Shown here: positions 1 to 6,963 of the stretch, in pieces
How the letters are laid out: each line of letters starts with the position of its first letter
Position numbering within the stretch: the stretch's first letter is position 1
From: Oscillospiraceae bacterium
GTDB taxonomy: Bacteria > Bacillota > Clostridia > Oscillospirales > CAG-272
Reading direction: 5' to 3'
DNA length: 64,000 nt
NCBI GenBank assembly: GCA_015063625.1
Contig: SVTT01000002.1
Coordinates: 86,229 to 150,228, forward strand
The notes under the pieces: model-generated
The model's input: the letters and a program-made list of their open reading frames with translations, nothing else
The model's database searches: none
What the model was told of the DNA's origin: nothing
Translations under genes and position numbers: made by a program

Positions 1-1
1 G

Positions 2-505
2 GCCTCGGGACATGCGGCGGTTCCCGTGCTCTCCATGCTGACGGGTGCCTGTGTGAAGCTGCTCGGTGAGGTGATCCTTCTTCGTGTGCCCACCGTCCAT
101 ATTTACGGTGCGCCGATCAGCACGCTTGCCTGCAATCTGGCGGTGCTGATCATCAATTTTGCCGTTTTGTCCCGTGTCCTGCCGTTTCGGCTTTTTGCGG
201 GCAGAGATCTTTTCCGTCCCCTTTTTGCTGCCGTTCTTTCGGTGCTTGCGGGAGGTTGCGGCTACGTTTTGGCGGTTCGCCTCGGTGCGCTTGCACTTTC
301 CATGCCTCTCACGCTGGTGCTGGCAGTGCTTGCTTTCGTTCCGTTGGCGCTTCTGCTTCATGCGGTGGAGGAGTCGGATCTCGCGGCGCTTCCCGCAGGG
401 GAGAAGATTTGTGCGATCCTAAAAAAATGCATGCTGTTAAAAGAGGTAAAGCAAGATGACAAGAGAGGAAAAATTGCAGATGATCCTGCAAAAGAGCGCA
501 TATGA
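2..505 (+). CDS. SpoVB/MATE-like polysaccharide flippase, C-terminal part
   Basis: The frame is open from base 2, so the gene starts left of the window; only about 167 C-terminal residues are visible. They contain several hydrophobic membrane segments and the stretch YGAPIST followed by a helix with an N..F signature, typical of the C-terminal half of SpoVB-like polysaccharide transporters (MOP/MATE superfamily). Family members flip lipid-linked precursors; SpoVB acts in spore cortex synthesis. The tail is basic and cytoplasmic. It overlaps mazG by about 50 bases, or about 26 if mazG starts at 480. The order flippase-mazG-HU-rqcP-yabP-yabQ is common in sporulating Clostridia and supports the SpoVB reading. 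MurJ or another flippase is possible because the N-terminal half is missing. Confidence 0.72.
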   Translation, partial: ASGHAAVPVLSMLTGACVKLLGEVILLRVPTVHIYGAPISTLACNLAVLIINFAVLSRVLPFRLFAGRDLFRPLFAAVLSVLAGGCGYVLAVRLGALALSMPLTLVLAVLAFVPLALLLHAVEESDLAALPAGEKICAILKKCMLLKEVKQDDKRGKIADDPAKERI

Positions 506-1271
506 CGCAAGGGATCTGGTTACGATAGTAGAGCTGCTGCGCTTGCCGGGCGGATGCCCGTGGGATATGGAGCAGACCCACACCACACTGCGTCCCGATC
601 TCATTGAGGAAACCTATGAGGTCATTGAGGCGATCGACAGTGCCGATCCCGTTTTGCTGCGCGAGGAGCTGGGCGATCTTTTATTGCAGGTCGTCATGCA
701 CGCGCGCATCGAGGAGGAGGAGGGAAGAGCCACCTTTGACGAGATCGCGGGGGACGTTTGCCGTAAAATGATCCATCGCCATCCGCATGTGTTCGGCGAC
801 GTGCACGTTGAGAGCTCGGGCGAGGTGCTTGCCAATTGGGAAGTGATCAAAAGCGAGGAAAAGAGCCGCACCACCGTCACCGACAAGCTCCATGCCATTC
901 CGCGCCAGCTGCCTGCGCTCATGCGCGCGGCAAAGGTGGGAAAAAAAGCGACGGACATGGATTTCCCCGATGCTGCCTCGGCGCTTCTCAAGCTGCGAGA
1001 GGAAACTGACGAGGTGGAGGAAATGTTTGTCGCGGGGGACCGTGATGGGCTGACCGAGGAGATCGGAGATCTCTTGTTTGCCGCAGCAAATCTTGCGCGG
1101 AAGGCAGGTATCGATCCCGAGGAGGCGCTCACCGGGGCAACCGACAAATTCATTGCCCGCTTCGTTGCCGTGGAGCAACTGGCGGCGGAACAAAACCAGC
1201 CGCTTTACGGTATGAGTGAGGAAAACAAGGAAATTTTATGGCAAAAAGCGAAAAAAATTGCAAAAAAGTGA
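456..1271 (+). CDS. mazG: nucleoside triphosphate pyrophosphohydrolase MazG
   Basis: A 271-residue cytosolic protein with two MazG domains. MazG hydrolyses (d)NTPs to NMP and pyrophosphate, cleaning aberrant nucleotides and lowering ppGpp. The first domain starts with the diagnostic GGCPWD (residues about 32-37) and has EELGDLLLQ with Glu/Asp metal ligands; the second repeats it as EEIGDLLFA near residue 205. The length matches full-length bacterial MazG. The start at 456 follows AAGAGGTAAAG; an in-frame ATG at 480 behind GAGAGG is an alternative. The gene overlaps the upstream flippase, suggesting translational coupling, and lies next to HU as in many Clostridia. Confidence 0.95.
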   Translation: MTREEKLQMILQKSAYDARDLVTIVELLRLPGGCPWDMEQTHTTLRPDLIEETYEVIEAIDSADPVLLREELGDLLLQVVMHARIEEEEGRATFDEIAGDVCRKMIHRHPHVFGDVHVESSGEVLANWEVIKSEEKSRTTVTDKLHAIPRQLPALMRAAKVGKKATDMDFPDAASALLKLREETDEVEEMFVAGDRDGLTEEIGDLLFAAANLARKAGIDPEEALTGATDKFIARFVAVEQLAAEQNQPLYGMSEENKEILWQKAKKIAKK

Positions 1272-1302
1272 TAAAAGTTGCCAATTTATTTGTTGATTGC
1301 TC

Positions 1303-1331
1303 TTGATTTTTTGTATCAAATCTGGTAAAAT
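1303..1331 (+). promoter_or_regulatory. sigma-A promoter of the HU gene
   Basis: TTGATT and TAAAAT are separated by 17 bases, about 60 bases upstream of the HU start. It lies in the AT-rich gap after mazG, so HU probably has its own promoter in addition to any read-through. Confidence 0.65.
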
Positions 1332-1389
1332 ACAGGTAGTGGCAGAGATTGCTGCTGAATCGTTCGTTAATGAGAAAGGAAGAACTAGT

Positions 1390-1662
1390 ATGAATAAGGC
1401 AGAATTGATCGAGGCGATCGTTGCGAAAAGCGGGCTTTCCAAGAAGGACGCAGAGGCAGCGCTGGTTGCTACCCTTGACGCAGTGAAGGATGCAATGAAG
1501 GCAGGCGAAAAGGTACAGCTCGTCGGCTTTGGCACCTTTGCCGTAAAGGAAAGAGCTGCAAGAACCGGTCTGAATCCCAAAACCGGTGAGAAAATCGAGA
1601 TCCCCGCATCCAAGGTTCCCGCTTTCGCGGCAGGCAAGGCTCTCAAGGAAGCGATTCAGTAA
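1390..1662 (+). CDS. hup: DNA-binding protein HU
   Basis: A 90-residue HU/IHF-family nucleoid protein that binds and bends DNA as a dimer. It begins MNKAELIEAIVAKSGLSKK and contains the family signature GFGTF (about residues 46-50) followed by the beta-arm region with NPKTGE and a C-terminal helix ending AGKALKEA. The length equals typical HU. A longer in-frame reading from 1297 is rejected because the ATG at 1390 has the Shine-Dalgarno AAAGGAAG and starts exactly at the conserved N-terminus. Its own promoter lies upstream and a strong terminator follows, so it can be made as an abundant monocistronic message. Confidence 0.97.
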   Translation: MNKAELIEAIVAKSGLSKKDAEAALVATLDAVKDAMKAGEKVQLVGFGTFAVKERAARTGLNPKTGEKIEIPASKVPAFAAGKALKEAIQ

Positions 1663-1673
1663 TGAAATCAGCT

Positions 1674-1704
1674 CGCGGCGAGTTATCTCGCCGCGGCTTT
1701 TTTT
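1674..1704 (+). terminator. rho-independent terminator after HU
   Basis: A perfect 9-bp GC-rich stem (CGCGGCGAG / CTCGCCGCG) with a TTAT loop, followed by GC and seven T. Confidence 0.93.
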
Positions 1705-1719
1705 GCATAGGAGTAAAAA

Positions 1720-1962
1720 ATGAGACTTGATAAATATTTAAAGGTGTCACGTATCATCAAGCGCCGCACGGTAGCAAACGATGCGTGTGATGCCGCACAC
1801 GTCACGGTCAACGGCAGACCCGCAAAGGCGTCCTACGACGTGAAGGAGGGTGACGTCATCGAGGTCGGCTTTGGTGCACGCACCCTGAAGGTTCGTGTGC
1901 TCTCGGTCAAGGAAACGGTCGGGAAGGCGGACGCCTCGGGACTTTATGAGGTGTTAGAATAA
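1720..1962 (+). CDS. rqcP: S4-domain RNA-binding protein RqcP (YabO family)
   Basis: An 80-residue protein that is almost entirely an S4 RNA-binding domain: it opens MRLDKYLKVSRIIKRRT and carries VTVNGRPAK and GDVIEV. RqcP (formerly YabO) works with RqcH on stalled 50S subunits in ribosome quality control, stabilising the peptidyl-tRNA during alanine tailing. Position between HU and yabP/yabQ is the standard Firmicutes arrangement. A GGAG-type ribosome binding site precedes the ATG. The heat-shock protein Hsp15 is the nearest alternative family, but size and synteny favour RqcP. Confidence 0.9.
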   Translation: MRLDKYLKVSRIIKRRTVANDACDAAHVTVNGRPAKASYDVKEGDVIEVGFGARTLKVRVLSVKETVGKADASGLYEVLE

Positions 1963-2012
1963 TCCTTTTTCGAATGCATATACTGTACCAAGGCTTTTTA
2001 GGAGGTGCGGAT

Positions 2013-2291
2013 ATGAACGAAAAAGGGAACGGCGGTGCGCGCCACACCCTCTCGTTGCTCACGCGCGAGAAGGCGGAGATCACGGGGGTCGTCGAGGTTG
2101 AGAGCTTTGATGAGGAGACCGTGGTCTTAAAGACCGATTGCGGCGAGATGACGGTGGAGGGCAGAGGACTTCATGTCGGCACGCTGGATATCGAACGGGG
2201 TGTTGTTGTCCTTGACGGCCGCGTCAATGCCGTTTATTATACCGATGTCGCACCCAAGCGGCAGGGGCTTCGCGCAAAGCTGTTCGGCTGA
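2013..2291 (+). CDS. yabP: sporulation protein YabP
   Basis: A 92-residue YabP-family protein with the characteristic HTLSLLTREKAEITGV opening and a beta-rich core ending near TLDIERGVVVLDGRVNAV. YabP is a small protein of the mother-cell sporulation programme, needed with YabQ for spore maturation. The ATG at 2013 has GGAGGT seven bases upstream; the earlier in-frame ATG at 1974 lacks a good site. Its stop overlaps the yabQ start, so the pair is translationally coupled. Confidence 0.9.
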   Translation: MNEKGNGGARHTLSLLTREKAEITGVVEVESFDEETVVLKTDCGEMTVEGRGLHVGTLDIERGVVVLDGRVNAVYYTDVAPKRQGLRAKLFG

Positions 2292-2899
2292 TGGAGATTT
2301 ATCCCTTAAGGCAGCTCACCATGCTTGTCGCCGCCCTTCTCGCGGGGCTTTTTCTCGGTGCGCTTGCCGATCTCGGCAGGGCGTTGCGTATTTTGCTTTG
2401 TGCCTATCGTCCCCCTTCCTTCATGCTTCGGCACTATCAAAGCGAGCTGCCCCTTCTCGGGCGTGCGGTGGGCGAGCGACGGGAAAGAAGGCTCTCTGTC
2501 TTTTATCGCGGTACGGTGCTTTTTTTCGGTGATCTTGTCTTTTGTCTTGTGGCGGTGCTCTTGACAGAGCTCCTGCTTTTCCGCTATAATAACGGTGGAT
2601 TCCGCGTGGCGGTGCCCCTGTTGCTTTTGTTGGGGCTGTTCTTCTGGAGCAGTACGGTGTCGCGCCTGTTGGCGCATCCTGTGGCGTGGCTTGCGTTTTT
2701 CTTTGCCGCAGGTGCACTTTATCTGGCGGCGCTTTGCCGTCTGCCCTTTCGCATCATGCGGCACTTTGCCGTCAAATTTCTGATCACGCCGTCAGCGGCG
2801 CTTGCCCGTCACTGTCGGGAACGGAAACTGCTGCGTTGCTCGGCGGCGCTTTGCCGCAACCAGCTTGCTGCCGCGCGAATGGGCTTTTTTAGGCAGTAA
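2291..2899 (+). CDS. yabQ: spore cortex biosynthesis membrane protein YabQ
   Basis: A 202-residue protein with about four hydrophobic helices (roughly residues 8-35, 78-102, 108-130, 135-155) and a basic, Cys-containing cytoplasmic tail. YabQ is a membrane protein required for cortex peptidoglycan assembly. The identification rests on topology, length and tight coupling to yabP (shared ATG/TGA); the sequence is poorly conserved in this family. The tail is rich in Arg and Leu, as is usual for clostridial YabQ. Confidence 0.85.
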   Translation: MEIYPLRQLTMLVAALLAGLFLGALADLGRALRILLCAYRPPSFMLRHYQSELPLLGRAVGERRERRLSVFYRGTVLFFGDLVFCLVAVLLTELLLFRYNNGGFRVAVPLLLLLGLFFWSSTVSRLLAHPVAWLAFFFAAGALYLAALCRLPFRIMRHFAVKFLITPSAALARHCRERKLLRCSAALCRNQLAAARMGFFRQ

Positions 2900-2921
2900 T
2901 ATCAAGAAGAGGGAAGTACAT

Positions 2922-3116
2922 ATGTCAAAAAAAAATCAGAAGGGAACGACCACGCCCTTGATGTGGACGATCCGTATTCTCGTGATCGTGATCTTTCTTG
3001 TTTCGCTCGGCATTACCGTATCGCGAGTGGTCGAGTTCTCGGAAAAGCAGAAGCAAAAGGAGGAGCTTGAGCAGTCGGTTGCGTTCCTGCCTGTGGCGGA
3101 TGGCATCGAACGGTAA
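2922..3116 (+). CDS. short DivIC/FtsL-like septum protein
   Basis: Sixty-four residues: a basic cytoplasmic N-terminus (MSKKNQKGTTTP), one transmembrane helix (about 17-37) and a short heptad-like extracellular stretch (EFSEKQKQKEELEQSV). This matches the start of DivIC-type divisome proteins, and divIC normally follows yabQ. However, typical DivIC has a longer coiled coil and a C-terminal globular part, absent here; downstream bases to 3217 show no continuing frame. GGGAAG precedes the ATG. It is either a shortened lineage variant or a truncated gene. The family call comes mainly from position and topology. Confidence 0.6.
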   Translation: MSKKNQKGTTTPLMWTIRILVIVIFLVSLGITVSRVVEFSEKQKQKEELEQSVAFLPVADGIER

Positions 3117-3217
3117 AATCTTCTTGTCCTGTGTATAAAATTTCCCCGATCTGCAAAAAATGGAGTCAGTGACACGCAGGGCTGCCCCGTGTCAGAATGA
3201 GCAAGGGGGATGAAAAC

Positions 3218-3427
3218 ATGTCGAAATTGCTGATGGAGCTTACAGGACACCGTTGCAGTATTCAGAATGACCGCGCGGAATATCTCGGCGGCAACGCCGA
3301 CGCCGTGTGTGACGTGTTGGATGTGGATGCCGAATGGATCAAATATGCCTATACGGATCAGTACGGAAGGCAGGTCACGCGTCTGGATCGGTTGGACATC
3401 ATTGACAGTGTGGAGATACTGTCCTGA
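3218..3427 (+). CDS. small conserved-looking hypothetical protein
   Basis: Sixty-nine residues, acidic, no signal or membrane helix: MSKLLMELTGHRCSIQ followed by a beta-strand-rich pattern with DVLDVDAEWIKYAY and RLDRLDIIDSVEIL. The alternation suggests a small Sm-like or SH3-like barrel, but I do not recognise a named family. AAGGGGG lies nine bases before the ATG at 3218, which decides against the upstream in-frame ATG at 3197. It follows the divisome-like gene and ends in a strong terminator, so it is probably the last gene of the sporulation cluster. Confidence 0.7.
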   Translation: MSKLLMELTGHRCSIQNDRAEYLGGNADAVCDVLDVDAEWIKYAYTDQYGRQVTRLDRLDIIDSVEILS

Positions 3428-3472
3428 AAAAGGACGGGGAGATCACTTTTGGTGATCTCCCCGTCCTTTTTC
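3427..3472 (+). terminator. terminator closing the 0-3.4 kb cluster
   Basis: A very long stem (GGACGGGGAGATCAC with its complement) around a TTTTG loop, flanked by A-run and T-run, so it may work in both directions. Confidence 0.93.
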
Positions 3473-3490
3473 AAAACTTGTCAAATTTTG

Positions 3491-3519
3491 TTGACTTTGC
3501 AAAATGGGAATGCTATAAT
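3491..3519 (+). promoter_or_regulatory. sigma-A promoter of the purine permease
   Basis: TTGACT and TATAAT with an exact 17-base spacer. The leader to the ATG at 3570 is only about 45 bases, too short for a purine riboswitch aptamer. Confidence 0.85.
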
Positions 3520-3569
3520 GAGGTCAATGGGAGCAGAGACGATACGCTTCCAAAAGAAAAGGAGAAAAA

Positions 3570-4982
3570 ATGGAGAAATTTTTTAAGCTTTCCGAGCGCG
3601 GTACGACCGTGAGGACCGAAGTGATTGCCGGCATTACCACCTTTATGGCAATGGCGTATATCCTGATGGTCAACCCGGGTATGTTTTCCGAGCTCGGCAC
3701 CGTTTCCTTCGGTGCAAATTACATTGCCACGGCGCTTTCCGCAGTGGTCGGCACGGTCCTGATCGGTCTGCTTGCCAATCTGCCCCTCGCGCAAGCATCG
3801 GGCATGGGACTCAACGCATTCTTCGTTTACACCGTTTGCTTCGGGCTCGGCTTCAGCTATGCCAACGCGCTTCTGTTCGTGCTGGCTGACGGCTTGATCT
3901 TTATCCTTTTGACGCTGACGGGTCTTCGCCGCCTGATCTTCGAGGCAGTTCCCGCCGCTGTCAAGGCAGCGATCCCCGCAGGTATCGGTCTTTTCATTGC
4001 CTTTCTCGGCTTCCAGAGCTCGGGACTGGTGGTGAAGGATGCCGCCACTGGCGTCAACCTTGCCTCCTTCAATCTGCTCGGCTCTGCGACCTGGGGCTCG
4101 ATCATGCCCTTGCTCGTTACGGTTGCGGCAGTGATCGCCATTGCCGTTCTTTCCAAGAAGAATGTCAAGGGTGCGATCCTCTGGAGCATCCTCGGCGCCG
4201 CTGTGCTCTACTATGCGCTCGGCTTCACCGTAAAGGATTTCTATGTCGGTTTCCTTGACGGTGTTTCGCTCAACCCTATCGATTCCTTCCGTGAATTCGG
4301 CACGCAGGCATTCGGTAAGGTCTTTACCGAAGGCTTTAATTTTGACGCATATCTTGCGAAGGAGGGCAACAGCGTCGGCAGCCTGATCGTTGCCTTCGTC
4401 ACCACCGCACTTGCATTCTGTATGGTGGATATGTTTGATACCATGGGCACGCTTTACGGTGCTTGCCGCGGCGGCAATCTGCTCGTGAAGAACGAGAAGG
4501 GAGAGGACGAGGTTCCCAACATGAATCGCGCCATGCTTGCCGATGCCGTTGCAACCTGCACGGGTGCTGTCTGCGGCACCTCCACCGTCACCACCTTTGT
4601 GGAGTCGGCGTCGGGTGTCGGCGCGGGAGGCCGTACCGGTCTTGCCGCCCTGGTCACCGCTGCCATGTTCTTCATCTCGCTTTTCCTCTCGCCCGTTGCG
4701 GCGCTCATCCCTGCCTGCGCATACTGCGCGGCTCTCATTTACGTCGGTATTCTGATGATCATCTGCGTCAAGGATATCGATTGGGCAGATCCCACCGTGG
4801 CACTGCCTTCCTTCCTGACCATCACGATGATGCCCTTTACCTATAACATCTCCTATGGCATTGCGTTCGGTCTGATCTCTTATATTGCCGTCAAGGCATT
4901 CTCCGGTAAGATCAAGGAGATCAACGTTGGAACCTGGGTCATCGCCGTGCTGTTTGCCGCGATGTTCTTCCTCACCCACTGA
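3570..4982 (+). CDS. NCS2-family guanine/hypoxanthine permease
   Basis: A 470-residue polytopic membrane protein (12-14 helices) of the nucleobase:cation symporter-2 AzgA/PbuG branch, importing guanine, hypoxanthine or adenine with protons. Visible signatures are the N-terminal EVIAGITTFMAMAYILMVNP, the substrate-site segment AQASGMGLNAFFVYTV, and FCMVDMFDTMGTLYGAC followed by GTSTVTTFVESASGVGAGGRTG. GGAGAAAAA precedes the ATG. It stands alone between its own promoter and a terminator. Purine import fits with the purine operon at 6-19 kb and guaB/xpt at 31-34 kb, but exact substrate cannot be read from sequence. Confidence 0.93.
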   Translation: MEKFFKLSERGTTVRTEVIAGITTFMAMAYILMVNPGMFSELGTVSFGANYIATALSAVVGTVLIGLLANLPLAQASGMGLNAFFVYTVCFGLGFSYANALLFVLADGLIFILLTLTGLRRLIFEAVPAAVKAAIPAGIGLFIAFLGFQSSGLVVKDAATGVNLASFNLLGSATWGSIMPLLVTVAAVIAIAVLSKKNVKGAILWSILGAAVLYYALGFTVKDFYVGFLDGVSLNPIDSFREFGTQAFGKVFTEGFNFDAYLAKEGNSVGSLIVAFVTTALAFCMVDMFDTMGTLYGACRGGNLLVKNEKGEDEVPNMNRAMLADAVATCTGAVCGTSTVTTFVESASGVGAGGRTGLAALVTAAMFFISLFLSPVAALIPACAYCAALIYVGILMIICVKDIDWADPTVALPSFLTITMMPFTYNISYGIAFGLISYIAVKAFSGKIKEINVGTWVIAVLFAAMFFLTH

Positions 4983-4992
4983 TCACCAAATC

Positions 4993-5035
4993 AAAAGGAG
5001 CTGTCTCAAATGCGAAATTTGAGACAGCTCCTTTT
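4993..5035 (+). terminator. terminator after the permease
   Basis: An 18-bp perfect inverted repeat (AAAAGGAGCTGTCTCAAA and its complement) around a short loop. It also forms the left boundary of the repeat-like block described next. Confidence 0.85.
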
Positions 5036-5272
5036 GCTATGTTGAAGGGGCTCGGCAGATTTAGGCGAGAAGCGTTGATCGCGAGGCGTGAGGCGTACAA
5101 AGGTACGTCGAGCCTCGGGAGCGACGGTAGAAAAAGTCCGATTATAAAATATGAAATCCCCAGGATTTCTACCTTAAAACTGTCTCATTTACGGCTTTTG
5201 CTATATTTGAGATCGTTTTTTCTTTCCTTTCGGACTTTTTCGGTCTCGTCAAATGTGACAGCCCCTTTTTAA
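4993..5272. repeat. candidate dispersed repeat (MITE-like block)
   Basis: About 280 non-coding bases between the permease and mntP. The left edge (AAAAGGAGCTGTCTCAAA) and the complement of the right edge (AAAAAGGGGCTGTCACA) are similar, giving imperfect terminal inverted repeats. Inside is a GC-rich segment around 5060-5130 (GAGGCGTGAGGCGTAC, ACGTCGAGCCTCGGGAGCG) and an AT-rich right half. No convincing reading frame is present. This layout suggests a dispersed intergenic repeat; only one copy lies in this window, so repetition elsewhere is inference. Confidence 0.4.
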
Positions 5273-5279
5273 TTTGAAA

Positions 5280-5888
5280 TTATACGAGCAGCCCCTTGAT
5301 GAAGATCTCGATTCCGATGACGATGAGGATCGAGCCGCCGAGGATGGTTGCCCTTCCCGAAAGACCGGCACCGAATTTTTTGCCGAGCAGTACGCCGGCA
5401 AGGCAGATCACGAAGGTGACGGTGGCGATGATCAGGGCGGCAAGCAGCGCCTCGATGATGCCGTACTCTGCGATGGTAAAGCCGACCGAAAGTGCGTCGA
5501 TCGAGGTGGCGATGCCCTGTACGAGCAGGGCGCCGATCCCGAGCCTTGCGGGGGTGCCCTTACAGCATGTGCAGTCGGGCGAGCCCGCCCTGCATTCGCG
5601 AATGCCCTCGATCAGCATTTTGCCTCCGATAAACAGGAGCAAAAACAGGGCGATCCAGGGAATCAGGTTGTGAAATGCGTGGAACTGCTCGGCAACCGTC
5701 CTGATGCAGATCCAGCCGATCAAGGGCATGATCGCCTGAAACAGGGCAAAGGTCGCCGCGATCAGCAGCATGCGCCGCCTTTTCATACAGTGGTCGCCAA
5801 GACCGTTGGCAAGCGAAACCGAAAATGCATCCATTGCCAGTCCCGCGCCGAGCAACACGTTGGTAAAAATAAAGGCAAAGTCGATCAT
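5280..5888 (-). CDS. mntP: manganese efflux pump MntP
   Basis: A 202-residue six-helix membrane protein of the MntP (formerly YebN) family, exporting Mn(II). It has the two family signatures: GAGLAMDAFSVSLANG near the N-terminus and the duplicated VQGIATSIDALSVGFT in the second half, each with the conserved Asp in a membrane helix. A Cys-rich loop (ECRAGSPDCTCCK) lies between helices 3 and 4 and could bind metal. The start at 5888 (MIDFAFIFTNV) is chosen because residues upstream in the longer frame are leader RNA, not protein-like. A sigma-A promoter and a long structured leader precede it. Confidence 0.95.
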   Translation of the reverse strand: MIDFAFIFTNVLLGAGLAMDAFSVSLANGLGDHCMKRRRMLLIAATFALFQAIMPLIGWICIRTVAEQFHAFHNLIPWIALFLLLFIGGKMLIEGIRECRAGSPDCTCCKGTPARLGIGALLVQGIATSIDALSVGFTIAEYGIIEALLAALIIATVTFVICLAGVLLGKKFGAGLSGRATILGGSILIVIGIEIFIKGLLV

Positions 5889-6050
5889 AGTTACCTCGTT
5901 CTCTTGTCCCCGGGGCACCCGGTAGGGGTCAGCGCCTCGACGACCCGTCCATGGGCACCGTTCGTTTGTAGCAGGCCGTCCTACCATGTATGATGTCCCG
6001 CCCGAACGCCATGATTTTCAGCGCTTTCGGCGGCAAGTGCGCCTAAACAC
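5889..6050 (-). promoter_or_regulatory. structured 5' leader of mntP (candidate metal riboswitch)
   Basis: About 160 transcribed, non-coding bases between the mntP promoter and start. Read on the minus strand they can form a CCGCC..GGCGG stem-loop and a GGTAGG..CCTACC pairing closing a multibranched region, ending close to the start codon. mntP genes are commonly controlled by the yybP-ykoY manganese riboswitch. I could not match the conserved yybP-ykoY residues by eye, so the class is unassigned. No U-tailed terminator is seen, so control of translation would be the likelier mode. Confidence 0.45.
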
Positions 6051-6056
6051 TCAAGC

Positions 6057-6085
6057 ATTATAGCACGGCAGGGTGGTTTTGTCAA
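6057..6085 (-). promoter_or_regulatory. sigma-A promoter of mntP
   Basis: On the minus strand TTGACA and TATAAT are separated by exactly 17 bases; transcription would start near 6050. Confidence 0.88.
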
Positions 6086-6149
6086 GCGAGGGGGTCAAAA
6101 ACTGTGATCCTTTTTTTGATAGAATGCGATAGAAAATGCGGTTTTGCGC

Positions 6150-6178
6150 TTGACAAACTCATTATTATATGTTAATAT
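6150..6178 (+). promoter_or_regulatory. promoter of the purine operon
   Basis: TTGACA at 6150-6155 with TAATAT 17 bases further; a better TATAAT lies at 6176-6181 but at 20-base spacing. Either places the start just before the ZTP riboswitch. Confidence 0.7.
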
Positions 6179-6196
6179 AATAATGTTCTTATATAC

Positions 6197-6290
6197 GGTT
6201 TCTGTAACTGACGGAGTAGTGGAGGGCATTGCCAAACCACGGGGGAGCAGAAATAATAGTGGGGGGAACCCCTCGCCGACCGTCTGGGCA
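6197..6290 (+). ncRNA. ZTP (pfl) riboswitch
   Basis: The aptamer senses ZTP/ZMP, the signal of a stalled AICAR transformylase step caused by folate shortage. All parts are visible: P1 (TTTCTG 6199-6204 with CAGAAA 6248-6253), CTGACGG in the junction, P2 closed by GTGG/CCAC with a GGC-ATT-GCC tip, the conserved GGGGAGC after P2, and the 3' hallmark CCGTCTGGGCA. The pseudoknot GACGG (6210-6214) with CCGTC (6280-6284) replaces the usual GGCGG/CCGCC by a compensatory change, which supports function. It sits directly in front of the purine operon, the expected target. Confidence 0.93.
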
Positions 6291-6323
6291 CGCTTGTTCC
6301 GCAGGAATCAGTGTGTCTTTTTT
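6289..6323 (+). terminator. ZTP riboswitch expression-platform terminator
   Basis: A hairpin of CACGCTTGTTCC and GGAATCAGTGTG around GCA, followed by TCTTTTTTT. Its 5' arm abuts the CTGGGCA end of the aptamer, so ligand-stabilised aptamer should compete with the terminator and turn the operon on. Confidence 0.88.
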
Positions 6324-6354
6324 TAGTTTGTTTGAATTTACGGAGGTAGCAAGG

Positions 6355-6855
6355 ATGAAAAAGAAGGTTGCGATCATCATGGGCAGCGACAGTGATCTGC
6401 CGATCATGAAAAAAGCGGCGGATACGCTTGCGGCATTCGAGGTGCCCTTTGAGGTGCACGTGATGTCCGCGCACAGAACGCCCGATGCGGCGGCGGCATT
6501 CTCCAAAAATGCCAAGGAAAACGGCTTTGGCGCGATCATTGCGGCGGCAGGCATGGCGGCACACCTTGCGGGCGTGCTGGCGGCGTACACCACGCTTCCT
6601 GTGATCGGCGTGCCCTGCAAGTCGACCAATCTTGATGGCATGGATGCACTGCTTTCGACGGTGCAGATGCCCTCTGGCGTGCCCGTGGCAACGGTCGCCA
6701 TCAACGGTGCGGTCAATGCGGCACTGCTTTGCTGCCAGATGTTTGCTCTCTCGGACGATGCGCTTGCCGCGCGCCTTGCCGAAAAAAAGCAAAAGGATGC
6801 CGAGGCGGTCATGACAAAGGACGCCGCCGTTTATGCCGAATTTGCAAGGGCATAA
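6355..6855 (+). CDS. purE: N5-carboxyaminoimidazole ribonucleotide mutase PurE
   Basis: A 166-residue class I PurE, which converts N5-CAIR to CAIR in purine synthesis. It starts MKKKVAIIMGSDSDLPIMKK with the phosphate-binding GSDSDLP, followed by MSAHRTPD containing the catalytic His, and GMAAHLAGVLAAYT. Size equals typical PurE. GGAGG is nine bases before the ATG at 6355; the longer frame upstream runs through the riboswitch and is not protein. First gene of the purine operon. Class I PurE normally needs PurK, which is not in this window. Confidence 0.97.
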   Translation: MKKKVAIIMGSDSDLPIMKKAADTLAAFEVPFEVHVMSAHRTPDAAAAFSKNAKENGFGAIIAAAGMAAHLAGVLAAYTTLPVIGVPCKSTNLDGMDALLSTVQMPSGVPVATVAINGAVNAALLCCQMFALSDDALAARLAEKKQKDAEAVMTKDAAVYAEFARA

Positions 6856-6963
6856 CTCGGCAGGACGCGGCGCGACAAAAATGCAAGCGGGATCGCTGTG
6901 AGCCATCCCATTCGGTTTGCTGAAACTGTTATAAAAAATTTCAAATAAAAAGGAGAAACTACC

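Noticed and set aside
3491..3570. Guanine/adenine riboswitch before the NCS2 permease
   Set aside because: The promoter leaves a leader of only about 45 bases and no aptamer consensus is present. The same holds for guaB (about 60 bases).
5274..5993. 239-codon acidic frame on the plus strand opposite mntP
   Set aside because: Shadow frame; the minus strand encodes a clear six-helix MntP with both signatures.
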